A DNA stretch of 38,517 nt from Planctomycetota bacterium (GCA_019636275.1 JAHBXY010000085.1:1-38517), one strand, 5' to 3'. Shown: positions 15,920 to 24,249, numbered from the stretch's first letter. Numbers and translations are program-made. The notes: a model not told the origin generated them from the sequence alone.

Positions 15920-18109
15920 CTAGCCGCCCGTGAGCCGCTCCATCAGCATCTCCTGCGCGCAGCGGGCGGGCGCCGCGTCCTCGGGGGCGCTGCGGCGGTA
16001 GGTGCCGTCAGGCAGGAGGTCCCAGGCCTGGACGTTGTCCTGCAGGTAGGTCCACAGGCCGTCCTCGAGCACCTGCTGGCGCACGACCGGGGTCTCGACC
16101 GGGAAGGCGATCTCCACCCGCTTGAAGAAGTTGCGCTGCATCCAGTCGGCCGAGGCCAGGTAGGTCACCTCCTGGCCGTCGGCGTAGAAGTAGTAGATGC
16201 GGCTGTGCTCGAGGAAGCGGCCGATGATCCCGCGCACCCGGATCCGCTCCGACAGCCCGGGCACGCCCGGCCGCAGGCAGCAGACCCCGCGCACGATCAG
16301 GTCGACCTGCACGCCGGCCTGCGAGGCGCGGTAGAGGGCCTGGATCACCTGCGGCTCGGAGAGCGAGTTGAGCTTGGCCACGATCCGCGCCGGCCGGCCC
16401 GCCCGCGCCGCCGCCGCCTCCTGATCGATGAGCTCGAGCACGCGCGTGTGCAGCGTGAACGGCGACTGCAGGAGCTTCGAGAGCTGCACGACGCGTCCGA
16501 GGCCGGTCATCTGCTGGAAGAGGCGGTGCACGTCCTCGCCCATGCGCTCGTCGCAGGTGAGCAGGCTGAAGTCGGTGTAGGCCCGGGCGGTCCCCGTGTG
16601 GTAGTTGCCGGTGCCGAGGTGGACGTAGCGGCGGAGCGTCGCCCCCTCGCGGCGCACGACCATGAGCAGCTTGGCGTGCGCCTTGAACCCCACGATCCCG
16701 TAGGCCACCTTGGCGCCGGCCTCCTGCAGGCGGGTGGCGAGGTCGATGTTGGTCGCCTCGTCGAAGCGAGCGCGCAGCTCGACGACGGCCGTGACCTCCT
16801 TGCCCGCCCGGGCGGCGCCGATGAGCGCCTCCGCCATGGGGCTCTGCGCGCCCATGCGGTAGACGGTCATCTTGATCGCCAGCACGTTCGGGTCGTCGGC
16901 CGCCTGGCGCAGCAGCTCGGCCACCGGCGTGAACGGTTGATACGGGTGGTGGAGCAGCACGTCGCCCTTGCGCACCTGCTCGAAGAGGTCGGGCGCCGGG
17001 CGCGGGACGGGGCTGAAGGCCGGGTACTTCAGGTCGGGCCGGTTGGCCAGGTCGTAGAGGGCCGAGAGGCGGTGCAGGTTGACGGGGCCGTCGACCTTGT
17101 AGAGCTCCTGCGGCGAGAGCTTGAACTGGGCGAGCAGGAACTGCGCCATGTAGGGGCTGCACTGGACGGGCATCTCGAGGCGGACCGCGTCGCCGTAGTT
17201 GCGCCCGGGGAGCTCGCCCTTGAGCGCGCGCAGGAGGTCATCGACCTCCTCCTCGTCGACCCACAGGTCGCTGTTGCGCGTGAGGCGGAACTGGTAGCAG
17301 CCGGAGATGCGCATGCCCGGAAACAGCTCGCCCACGTGCGCGTGGATGACGCTGGACAGGAGCACGAAGTCGTTCGGCCCGCTGGCGATCCGCGGCGGCA
17401 TCTGGATGAGCCGCGGCAGGAGCCGCGGCACCTGCACCACCGCCGTGCCGCTGGTACGCTCGTAGGCGTCGCTGCCCTCGAGCGAGACGATGAAGTTGAG
17501 GCTCTTGTTGAGCACGCGCGGGAAGGGGTGGGCCGGGTCGAGGCCGACCGGCGTGAGGACCGGCAGGACCTCGCGGCTGAAGTAGGCGTGCACCCACTCC
17601 TGCTGCGCGGGGGTCCAGGCCTGGCGGCGGACGACGCGGATCCCCGCCGCCTCGAGCGCGGGCAGGAGCACCTCCTGGAGCACGCGGTACTGCTCGGCGA
17701 CCAGGCGGTGCGCCGCCTCGGAGACCGCCTCGAGGGTCGCCGCCGGCGAGAGGCCGTCCAGCTCGGTCTTGGCCATGCCGAGCGCGAGCTGCTGCTTGAG
17801 CCCGGCGATGCGGATCTCGAAGAACTCGTCCAGGTTCGAGCTCGAGATGCACAGGAACCGCAGGCGCTCGAGGAGCGGGGTCCGCGGGTCCTTGGCCTGC
17901 TCGAGCACGCGCGCGTTGAAGGCCAGGAGGCTCAGCTCCCGGTTGATGTAGTTGCGCGGGTCGAGGAGGTCGACCGGCGGCTGCGGGCCGGGGGCCCCGT
18001 CGACCGGCGGGTCGTGCTCGGGCCGGTCCGCCTCTCCCGGCGGCGCCGGCCCCCCAGCCGCCGCCGCCGGCTCGCCGACCGCGCCGCCGCTGCCTGGCGT
18101 CATCATCAT
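15920..18109 (-). CDS. ppk1: Polyphosphate kinase 1
   Basis: PPK1 polymerises the gamma phosphate of ATP into polyphosphate through an autophosphorylated histidine. The 729 residues include a Pro/Gly-rich extension of about 50 residues before the normal N-domain, which begins NYINRELSLLAFNARVLEQA. SSNLDEFFEIRIAGLKQQ follows. Catalytic motifs are VLAIKMTVYRMG, ELRARFDEATNIDLA and RRYVHLGTGNYHTGTARAY. His497 in HLGTGNY corresponds to the E. coli phospho-histidine 435. YLASADWMQRNFFKRVEIAFP and ILEHSR-like FLEHSRIYYF complete the phospholipase-D-like fold. The first of three consecutive ATGs (18109) lies 9 nt after TATGAT, with no ribosome binding site. It diverges from ptsI, and the two share a 65-bp promoter region. 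Confidence 0.97.
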   Translation of the reverse strand: MMMTPGSGGAVGEPAAAAGGPAPPGEADRPEHDPPVDGAPGPQPPVDLLDPRNYINRELSLLAFNARVLEQAKDPRTPLLERLRFLCISSSNLDEFFEIRIAGLKQQLALGMAKTELDGLSPAATLEAVSEAAHRLVAEQYRVLQEVLLPALEAAGIRVVRRQAWTPAQQEWVHAYFSREVLPVLTPVGLDPAHPFPRVLNKSLNFIVSLEGSDAYERTSGTAVVQVPRLLPRLIQMPPRIASGPNDFVLLSSVIHAHVGELFPGMRISGCYQFRLTRNSDLWVDEEEVDDLLRALKGELPGRNYGDAVRLEMPVQCSPYMAQFLLAQFKLSPQELYKVDGPVNLHRLSALYDLANRPDLKYPAFSPVPRPAPDLFEQVRKGDVLLHHPYQPFTPVAELLRQAADDPNVLAIKMTVYRMGAQSPMAEALIGAARAGKEVTAVVELRARFDEATNIDLATRLQEAGAKVAYGIVGFKAHAKLLMVVRREGATLRRYVHLGTGNYHTGTARAYTDFSLLTCDERMGEDVHRLFQQMTGLGRVVQLSKLLQSPFTLHTRVLELIDQEAAAARAGRPARIVAKLNSLSEPQVIQALYRASQAGVQVDLIVRGVCCLRPGVPGLSERIRVRGIIGRFLEHSRIYYFYADGQEVTYLASADWMQRNFFKRVEIAFPVETPVVRQQVLEDGLWTYLQDNVQAWDLLPDGTYRRSAPEDAAPARCAQEMLMERLTGG

Positions 18110-18118
18110 GATGCGTCG

Positions 18119-18124
18119 ATCATA
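18119..18124 (-). promoter_or_regulatory. Putative -10 element of ppk1 (TATGAT)
   Basis: On the minus strand TATGAT is followed by 9 nt and then ATG 18109. It matches the bacterial -10 consensus at five of six positions. A start site 6-7 nt downstream would leave essentially no leader. Confidence 0.5.
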
Positions 18125-18161
18125 CCCCGCCGACCCTGCGACGCCCCCCGCCGCCGCCGGG

Positions 18162-18167
18162 TAAGAT
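18162..18167 (+). promoter_or_regulatory. Putative -10 element of ptsI (TAAGAT)
   Basis: TAAGAT lies 7 nt before GTG 18175. The sequence between and upstream contains only C/G-rich triplets with no Shine-Dalgarno sequence, so a leaderless transcript is likely. Confidence 0.5.
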
Positions 18168-18174
18168 CTGCCCG

Positions 18175-19923
18175 GTGAAGATCCGGCGCGGCATCCCCGT
18201 GGTCGACGGCGTGGTGATCGGCGAGGCCTACATCCTCGACGGCGAGCACTACCGCGTCACGCAGCGCTTCCTCAAGGCCAAGACCGCCGAGGCCGCGGAG
18301 CAGGAGTGGCAGCGCTTCGAGGCGGCGGCCGCGGCCGCGCGGCGCGAGACGGAGCGCATCAAGGAGCAGATCTCGGGCGAGGTGTCGTCCGAGGTGGCGT
18401 CGATCCTCAACTACCTGGCGCTGCTCTACGAGGACCCCGACTTCATCGACTACGTCCGCCGGCGCGTCACGAAGGACTTCTTCACCGCCGAGCACGCGAT
18501 CAGCCGCAAGGTGTCGATCTACCGCAAGGAGTGGGAGCGGCACGAGGTCACGCGCGCGCGCCTGGCGGACCTCGACGACTTCGAGCGGCAGCTGCTGCGC
18601 TTCCTCCTCGGCGAGCAGCAGCGCACCCTCTCCGACCTGCAGAAGCCGGTCATCGTCATCGCCCGGGACCTGACGCCGTCGCAGGCCGCCTCGCTGCCGC
18701 TCGAGTGGGTGCGCGGGTTCGTCACCGACGCCGGCGGCAAGACGTCGCACACGGCGATCCTGGCCCAGAGCCGGCGCATCCCGGCCGTCGTCGGCCTGGG
18801 CTCGATCACCGGCGACGCGGTCGGGGGCGAGCTCGTCATCCTCGACGGCCGCGAGGGCCGGGTCATCATCGACCCGGACCCCCAGACGCTCGCCAAGTAT
18901 CAGGACCGCCAGGAGCGCTTCGCCCGCTACCTGCTCGAGCTCGACGAGCTGCGCACCCTCCCCGCCGAGACGCGCGACGGCCACCTGGTAACGCTCTACG
19001 CCAACATCGAGTTCCCCGACGAGATCGCCGACGCCCTGCGCTTCGGCGCCGAGGGGATCGGCCTCTACCGGACCGAGTTCCTCTACGACAACGAGAACCC
19101 CGACCCCTCCGAGGAGGACCACTACCTGGCCTACTCGCGGGCGGTCGAGCTCCTGGGCGGGCGGCCGCTCGTCATCCGCACCCTCGACCTCGGCGCCGAC
19201 AAGTTCGTGCCGGACGGGCTCCAGCACGAGAAGAACCCGTTCCTGGGCTGCCGGTCGATCCGCTACTGCCTGCTCGAACGGCGCGACGTCTTCTGGCGGC
19301 AGCTCCGGGCGATCCTGCGCGCCTCGGCCCGGGGCGACGTGCGCATCATGCTGCCCATGATCTCGTCGCTCGAGGAGCTCCTCGAGGCCAAGAGCACGAT
19401 CGAGGAGGTCAAGCAGGAGCTCCGGAGGGAGGGCCACCCGTTCCGGGAGGAGCTCCCCGTCGGGATCATGATCGAGGTCCCGTCGGCCGCGCTCCTGGCC
19501 GACGTCCTGGCCCAGTACGCCGACTTCTTCAGCATCGGCACGAACGACCTGGTCCAGTACACGCTCGCCGTGGACCGCGTGAACGCCAAGGTGGCGCCGC
19601 TCTATCAGCCGACGCACCCGGCGATCTTCCGCCTGCTGCTGACCACGATCGAGGCCGCGCGCCGCCAGAAGATCCCGGTGAGCATCTGCGGCGAGCTCTC
19701 GGGCGAGCCGCACTTCACCCTGCCGCTCGTCGGCCTCGGCATGCGGGACCTCTCCATGGCGTCGTCGACGATCCCGAAGATCAAGCGCTTCATCCGCCGC
19801 ATCAGCGCCCTCGAGGCGGGGCGCGCCGTCGATGCCGTGCTGACCATCCAGAACGCCACCGAGACGCTCGAGTACCTCAACGAGAAGGCGCGCGAGATCG
19901 ACCCGGCGCTCTACGGCCTTTGA
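18175..19923 (+). CDS. ptsI: Phosphoenolpyruvate-protein phosphotransferase (PTS Enzyme I)
   Basis: Enzyme I takes phosphate from PEP onto a histidine and passes it to HPr. The 582-residue protein has the complete set of motifs. The phosphohistidine loop is GGKTSHTAILAQSRRIPAVVG with His192 (E. coli His189). YRTEFLYDN and FLGCRSIRYCL follow. The PEP-binding barrel shows MIEVPSAALLAD, FFSIGTNDLVQYTLAVDR and SICGELSG with Cys505 (E. coli Cys502). All catalytic residues are intact. No ptsH, IIA or permease gene is in the window, so it may feed a regulatory rather than sugar-transport phosphorelay. The nearby sixA fits that, by inference. The gene diverges from ppk1. The 587-bp gap after it leads to the pilus operon. 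Confidence 0.97.
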   Translation: MKIRRGIPVVDGVVIGEAYILDGEHYRVTQRFLKAKTAEAAEQEWQRFEAAAAAARRETERIKEQISGEVSSEVASILNYLALLYEDPDFIDYVRRRVTKDFFTAEHAISRKVSIYRKEWERHEVTRARLADLDDFERQLLRFLLGEQQRTLSDLQKPVIVIARDLTPSQAASLPLEWVRGFVTDAGGKTSHTAILAQSRRIPAVVGLGSITGDAVGGELVILDGREGRVIIDPDPQTLAKYQDRQERFARYLLELDELRTLPAETRDGHLVTLYANIEFPDEIADALRFGAEGIGLYRTEFLYDNENPDPSEEDHYLAYSRAVELLGGRPLVIRTLDLGADKFVPDGLQHEKNPFLGCRSIRYCLLERRDVFWRQLRAILRASARGDVRIMLPMISSLEELLEAKSTIEEVKQELRREGHPFREELPVGIMIEVPSAALLADVLAQYADFFSIGTNDLVQYTLAVDRVNAKVAPLYQPTHPAIFRLLLTTIEAARRQKIPVSICGELSGEPHFTLPLVGLGMRDLSMASSTIPKIKRFIRRISALEAGRAVDAVLTIQNATETLEYLNEKAREIDPALYGL

Positions 19924-20510
19924 GGCCCGCACGCCAGCGAGCCGTCGGCGCCCGCCCCTCCCGCGAGGTCGTCGTTTGTTCGGCCGTGGTTGCGCGGGGG
20001 GCGCCGCTCCAGTTACCTTCCCCGGACGCGCGGAGAAACGACCCAGGCCAACGGTGTCCATCATCAGCAGGGGTGGGGTGCGGCTGGAGCCTCCGGTCAC
20101 CGGAGCGCCCCCTTCGTCGTCCCCCGCATGCTCCGTAGTCCCCACGCGACCCGCCGAGCGGCCGGGCTCCCGGCGCGCGGGCGGCGACAGGAGCGTGTGC
20201 ATGATGATGGTGTGCCCTGCCCTGGTGGGGGCTCCCTCGACCGAACGTTCTGAACTTGCGTCGGTCGGTGGGGGTGAGTATAGTCCTGCCCGGGGGAAGA
20301 CCGGGCGGAACCGGTCGATCAGCCGAGTTCGGGATCTTCTGAATCCGCCAGGGTGGGGAGGCGGCCAGACGAGCCCCGCGTGGCGCCGCACCGGCGCCCG
20401 GCGCGCGGCCTACTGCCACCACGACACTCCAGCGGACTTCAGGCCTGGATCCCGGCAAGGATCTTGGGGCGAGGGCTCCATGTTCGGCCCGCACACGGAG
20501 GAGCGAGACC
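19924..20510. other. Long intergenic region before the pilus operon
   Basis: This gap of 587 bp has no credible coding frame on either strand: third-position bias is absent and short frames do not resemble proteins. It carries a good sigma70-type promoter at 20256-20284 and then about 220 bp of leader before pilM. The leader contains several GC-rich inverted segments, such as GCCCGG...CCGGGC near 20288-20307. I see no match to a riboswitch I know. The first half (19924-20250) holds nothing I can assign. Confidence 0.6.
20256..20284 (+). promoter_or_regulatory. Sigma70-type promoter of the pilM operon
   Basis: TTGCGT (20256-20261), exactly 17 bp of spacer, then TATAGT (20279-20284). The -10 matches the consensus at five of six positions and the -35 at three or four. 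It points toward pilM and would give a leader of about 220 nt. Confidence 0.6.
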
Positions 20511-21533
20511 ATGTTCGGCAGGAGTAAGCGAGTCCTCGCCCTGGACATCGGCTCGAGCGAGATCAAGGCGATGGAGGTCGTCGACACCGGCTCCGGCATC
20601 GCGCTGACCGGCTTCGAGGCCACGCGCATCGGCAGCCAGAACGAGACGATCTTCGCCGTCAAGGAGCTCCTCAAGAAGGGGAACTTCAAGACGAAGCGCT
20701 GCGTGACGGCGGTCTCCGGCCGCTCGGTGATCGTGCGCTACGTCACGATGGCGCAGATGCCGATCGAGGACCTGCGCCAGGCGATCAAGTTCGAGGCGGA
20801 CAAGTACATTCCCTTCGAGGTCGACGAGGTGATCATGGACACCCAGATCCTCGAGGACGGCATCGGCGATGCCGGCGCCGAGATGAAGGTGCTCCTGGTC
20901 GCCGTGCGCAAGAGCCTCGTCGAGGAGCACCTCGCGCTGCTCAACGACGCCGGCCTGCAGCCGACGACGATCGACGTCGACGCCTTCGCGCTGGGCAACG
21001 CCTTCGAGGCGCGCGCGCGCGCCCAGGGCGGGCTGGCCCCCGAGAAGGTGGTCGCGCTGATCGACATCGGCGCCAACAAGACCAACATCAACATCCTCAA
21101 GGGCAAGACCTCGTACTTCACCCGCGAGGTCTACCTGGCCGGCAACGACTTCACCGAGGCCGTGTCGCGCAAGTTCAACCTGGACACGCAGGAGGCGGAG
21201 CGCCTCAAGTGCGAGCCGGCCGACCAATCGGCGGAGGTGGAGGAGGCGATCCTCCCCACGCTCGACGACCTCGGCAACGAGATCCAGCTCTCCTTCGACT
21301 ACTTCGAGAACCAGTTCGACCGCGTCGTCGAGGAGGTCTACATCTCGGGCGGGAGCGCGCGGCTGCCGGGCCTGCAGCGGGCCTTCGAGGGGGCGTTCGA
21401 GAAGAGCGTCGTCTTCTGGAACCCGCTCGAGGGGATCGACATCCGCCAGGGCGTCGACATGAAGCGGGTCAACCAGTACGCGGGTCAGCTCGCGGTCGGG
21501 GTCGGCCTCGCGACCAGGGCTAGGGGGTGGTAG
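20511..21533 (+). CDS. pilM: Type IV pilus assembly ATPase-like protein PilM
   Basis: PilM is the cytosolic, FtsA/actin-like member of the pilus alignment complex; it binds the N-terminus of PilN on the inner face of the membrane. The 340-residue product opens with VLALDIGSSEIKAMEV (phosphate loop 1). Next come AVSGRSVIVRYVTMAQMP, AIKFEADKYIPFEVDEVIMD, VALIDIGANKTNINIL (phosphate loop 2) and EVYISGGSARLPGLQRAF (adenosine motif), all in canonical order. GGAGGAGCGAGACC precedes ATG 20511. It is the first gene of pilM-pilN-pilO-(TPR-PilP-like)-pilQ. No pilus motor ATPase, pilin or prepilin peptidase genes are in the window. Confidence 0.96.
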   Translation: MFGRSKRVLALDIGSSEIKAMEVVDTGSGIALTGFEATRIGSQNETIFAVKELLKKGNFKTKRCVTAVSGRSVIVRYVTMAQMPIEDLRQAIKFEADKYIPFEVDEVIMDTQILEDGIGDAGAEMKVLLVAVRKSLVEEHLALLNDAGLQPTTIDVDAFALGNAFEARARAQGGLAPEKVVALIDIGANKTNINILKGKTSYFTREVYLAGNDFTEAVSRKFNLDTQEAERLKCEPADQSAEVEEAILPTLDDLGNEIQLSFDYFENQFDRVVEEVYISGGSARLPGLQRAFEGAFEKSVVFWNPLEGIDIRQGVDMKRVNQYAGQLAVGVGLATRARGW

Positions 21534-21534
21534 C

Positions 21535-22161
21535 GTGCTCGCCATGATCGAGATCAACCTGCTGCCGCAGGAGTATCGGCCGCGCGACTCGACCAACGTC
21601 CCGCTGATGCTCACCGCGCTCGGCGGCATCGTCCTGGTGTGCGGCCTCATGTTCTCGCTGGTCAGCATCCAGAACGACGTCCGCGACCTCGAGCGCCAGG
21701 TGACGGACCTCGGCGTGCGGAAGGCCGACCTCGAGCTCGACGCCAAGCGGGTCGACGCGCTGAAGGAGGAGATCGAGCGGCAGAAGAGCCGCCAGGAGAC
21801 GATCATCGAGATCAGCCAGTCGAAGGTCATGTGGTCGCAGAAGCTCGAGCAGTTCGCCCGGGTCATGGGCAACCACAGGAACTTCTGGGTGAACCAGCTG
21901 ACCCTGACCAAGTCCGCCGCCACCGCCCGCGGGAGCGGCTCGACCTTCAGCATGCGCGTGTCGGGCCTGCACTACGACATCAGCGAGGTCGCCAAGCTGC
22001 GCGACGCCCTGCAGAACGACCAGAACTTCTTCTATCACTTCGACGAGCTGCAGAGCTACACGGTCTCGAAGGCCCCCGTGACGGGCATGCGCAACGCGAC
22101 CGAACGGATGGACTTCGAGATCAAGCTGCCGGTCGCGGCCGGCACCCCGGCGGGGAGGTAA
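21535..22161 (+). CDS. pilN: Type IV pilus assembly protein PilN
   Basis: The 208-residue bitopic inner-membrane protein has the PilM-binding INLLPQEYRPR near its N-terminus (residues 6-16). One membrane helix (about 25-46, LMLTALGGIVLVCGLMFSLV) and a charged coiled coil (about 47-90) follow. The periplasmic ferredoxin-like domain has the FWVNQLTLTKSAA segment. The spacing GGGGGTGGTAGC to GTG 21535 suits that start. ATG 21544, giving the conventional MIEINLLP, is the alternative. The gene starts one base after the pilM stop. Confidence 0.92.
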   Translation: MLAMIEINLLPQEYRPRDSTNVPLMLTALGGIVLVCGLMFSLVSIQNDVRDLERQVTDLGVRKADLELDAKRVDALKEEIERQKSRQETIIEISQSKVMWSQKLEQFARVMGNHRNFWVNQLTLTKSAATARGSGSTFSMRVSGLHYDISEVAKLRDALQNDQNFFYHFDELQSYTVSKAPVTGMRNATERMDFEIKLPVAAGTPAGR

Positions 22162-22164
22162 GCC

Positions 22165-22761
22165 GTGACGAAGGAGACCAAGGCCACGGCGATCGCCGCC
22201 GGCATCGTCGCGCTCATCTCGCTCGGGTTCGGCTACGTCATCAACGACGAGCTGGACACGAAGGCCGTCCGGGAGGCCGAGAAGGCGACGCTCGAGGGCG
22301 AGATCGACGTCCTCGAGAAGAAGGTCGCCACCATCGACGCGCTCACCCAGGAGCTCGAGAACCTGAAGGCGAACTTCTCCCAGTACATCAAGATCCTGCC
22401 CTCGCCCGAGATCGCCACGCACGAGCGCCTCATGGACCTCGTGCAGGAGAAGTCGGGCCGGACCAGCTTCCAGATCGAGAAGTTCGACTTCAGGCAGCAG
22501 GCCGGGGGGGCGGCCGCCGCGGCGCGGCGGGCGAAGACGGCCTTCCAGGAGGTCGAGATCACGCTCAACGCCAAGGGCACGTTCGAGCAGTTCCTCCGCT
22601 TCCTCAACTCGCTCGAGCGCCACGAGAGCTTCGTCCGCGTGAACAGCTTCACGTGCACGGCGCCGACGACGCCGGCGACGGATGAACAGGGCAAGGTGAT
22701 CTACCCCCTGACCGTCGCGCTCAACATCTCGACGTTCCGCTACGACTCGGGAGGGCGATAG
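22165..22761 (+). CDS. pilO: Type IV pilus assembly protein PilO
   Basis: The 198-residue product has an N-terminal membrane helix (about 6-24, ATAIAAGIVALISLGFGYV), a coiled coil (about 30-70) ending near LKANFSQYIKILPS, and a periplasmic domain. That domain has TSFQIEKFDF and GTFEQFLRFLNSLERHESFV, the typical PilO pattern. It forms a heterodimer with PilN in the alignment complex. An Ala-rich loop (GGAAAAARRA) interrupts the domain. GTG 22165 is preceded by GGGGAGG with good spacing, 3 bp after the pilN stop. Confidence 0.9.
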   Translation: MTKETKATAIAAGIVALISLGFGYVINDELDTKAVREAEKATLEGEIDVLEKKVATIDALTQELENLKANFSQYIKILPSPEIATHERLMDLVQEKSGRTSFQIEKFDFRQQAGGAAAAARRAKTAFQEVEITLNAKGTFEQFLRFLNSLERHESFVRVNSFTCTAPTTPATDEQGKVIYPLTVALNISTFRYDSGGR

Positions 22762-22762
22762 C

Positions 22763-24067
22763 GTGCACCACCCCTTGAAGCACTTCCTGGTGGTGGCGGG
22801 GGTCGTCGCGGCCTCCGCGACCGCGTGGTCGCAGCAGCCGCCGCGCGGCTCGGTCGAGTCGGCCCCCGGCGACGGCGAGGCCAACGAGATCGTCCTCAAG
22901 ACCCAGTTCCTCGAGGCCCACAAGGCCAAGAAGTGGGCCGAGGCGCGCGAGGCCTTCGTGACCATGCGGCGGAACTTCCCGCTGGTCGCGCAGGACAAGC
23001 GGATGGTCTACCTGTTCGCCGAGGCGCAGTACAACCTCAGGGAGCCGGACGGGGCCACCCAGACGCTCGAGAAGCTCCTCGAGCTGCAGGACAACCACGC
23101 CCGCGGCCTGTTCCTCCTGGCGCAGATCAAGGCCAAGTCGAACAACACGCAGGACAAGGAGCGGGCCAAGGACCTGCTGATCCAGGCGGCCCGCGCCGGG
23201 CTGTACGTCCTCCGTGACATCAGCTCGGCCGAGGGCAAGGCGGTGTTCGGGTTCCTGCTCACCGATCCCGCCTTCATCCTGCGCGTCATGCACGCGGCCA
23301 ACGAGTACCAGATCACGAGCACGGACGTGCACAACCCGTTCATCAGCGCGCTCCTGCCCCACGTCGAGGGCCTGGTGGAGCCCGTGGTCACGGTCAGCGC
23401 GGGCGACCCGCGGCAGGCCGAGCTCGAGGAGCGGATCGAGAACCTGTTCCAGGAGATCGTCAAGCTCGCCGAGGAGCGGCAGGTCGAGGAGCTCATCACC
23501 AAGTTCACCGAGCTCCGGCAGATCATGAACGAGTACCAGGGCTTCGGCACCGCCGAGGTGAAGAAGAAGCTGGAGAAGTGGGGCCAGAAGCTCGCCGACC
23601 TGGGCGAGATCCAGTACTCGATCCGGCTGCAGGTCTACATCGCCGAGGGCAACCAGCACCTGCGGTCGATGGCCGACGCGATCCGCGGCGACCTGTTCGA
23701 CGCCGCCCTGGAGCAGTTCAACCAGATCGAGGCGCTGTGCGACCAGATGCGCGCGGAGGACCGCGAGGTCTTCCACCGCAACGCCGAGGCGCTGTTCCTC
23801 CGCGGCAAGGCGCTCGCCGACCGGGCCCGCCGGCTCAAGCGCATCGCGGAGTTCCGCCTGGTCGTGACGGGGATCGTCATCGCCCCGCCGGGCGACAAGG
23901 AAGACAGCGCGATCATCAATAACCGGATCTACCGGGAGGGCGACACGGTGTTCGATGACACCGACGAGGAGATCGAAGGCCTCCGCGTCGTCGAGATCAT
24001 CCGCTCCACCGTGCGCTTCCGCTTCGAGGACACCGAGTTCGTGCGGGAGCTCAAGCCCCAGCAGTGA
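22763..24067 (+). CDS. TPR-containing periplasmic protein with C-terminal PilP/GspC-like domain
   Basis: The gene occupies the usual pilP position, one base after the pilO stop (GTG 22763). The 434-residue product starts with a signal peptide (HFLVVAGVVAASATAWSQQ) without a lipobox. Residues 45-175 read as TPR repeats (AKKWAEAREAFVTMRRNFP and FAEAQYNLREPDGATQTLEK). A long, charged helical region runs to about 355. The last 70 residues (FRLVVTGIVIAPPGDKEDSA, IINNRIYREGDTVFDD, VVEIIRSTVRFRFEDTEF) follow the PilP/GspC HR-domain pattern that docks onto the secretin N0 domain. Ordinary PilP is a lipoprotein of about 170 residues with no TPR region. It probably links PilNO to the secretin, which is inference from fold and position. 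Confidence 0.75.
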   Translation: MHHPLKHFLVVAGVVAASATAWSQQPPRGSVESAPGDGEANEIVLKTQFLEAHKAKKWAEAREAFVTMRRNFPLVAQDKRMVYLFAEAQYNLREPDGATQTLEKLLELQDNHARGLFLLAQIKAKSNNTQDKERAKDLLIQAARAGLYVLRDISSAEGKAVFGFLLTDPAFILRVMHAANEYQITSTDVHNPFISALLPHVEGLVEPVVTVSAGDPRQAELEERIENLFQEIVKLAEERQVEELITKFTELRQIMNEYQGFGTAEVKKKLEKWGQKLADLGEIQYSIRLQVYIAEGNQHLRSMADAIRGDLFDAALEQFNQIEALCDQMRAEDREVFHRNAEALFLRGKALADRARRLKRIAEFRLVVTGIVIAPPGDKEDSAIINNRIYREGDTVFDDTDEEIEGLRVVEIIRSTVRFRFEDTEFVRELKPQQ

Positions 24068-24078
24068 CGAACGGGACG

Positions 24079-24128
24079 GCGCGGCCGCGCAGCGGCCGCG
24101 CGGGCTCCGGGGCGCCGAGGCGCCCCGG
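24079..24128 (+). promoter_or_regulatory. Two perfect GC hairpins between the PilP-like gene and the secretin gene
   Basis: GCGCGGCCGC/GCGGCCGCGC (24079-24088, 24092-24101; 3-nt loop) and CCGGGGCGCC/GGCGCCCCGG (24107-24116, 24119-24128; 2-nt loop) are both perfect 10-bp inverted repeats. They lie in the only sizeable gap of the operon (182 bp). No U tract follows, so they could protect or process the mRNA, or set the secretin level, rather than stop transcription fully. Confidence 0.5.
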
Positions 24129-24249
24129 GCTCACCAGGGCCCAGGGGGGGCCCCGGACGGGGAACAGGGACGGACGGTCGCCCGGGGGAAGCCAGGCGTC
24201 CGCGGGCACGGCGACGACGCCGCACGCGCCCGGAAACAAAGGGGGAAGA

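Noticed and set aside
20285..20510. Cyclic di-GMP riboswitch in the pilM leader
   Set aside because: I could not find the conserved core segments of either known c-di-GMP class, so only an unspecified structured leader is reported.
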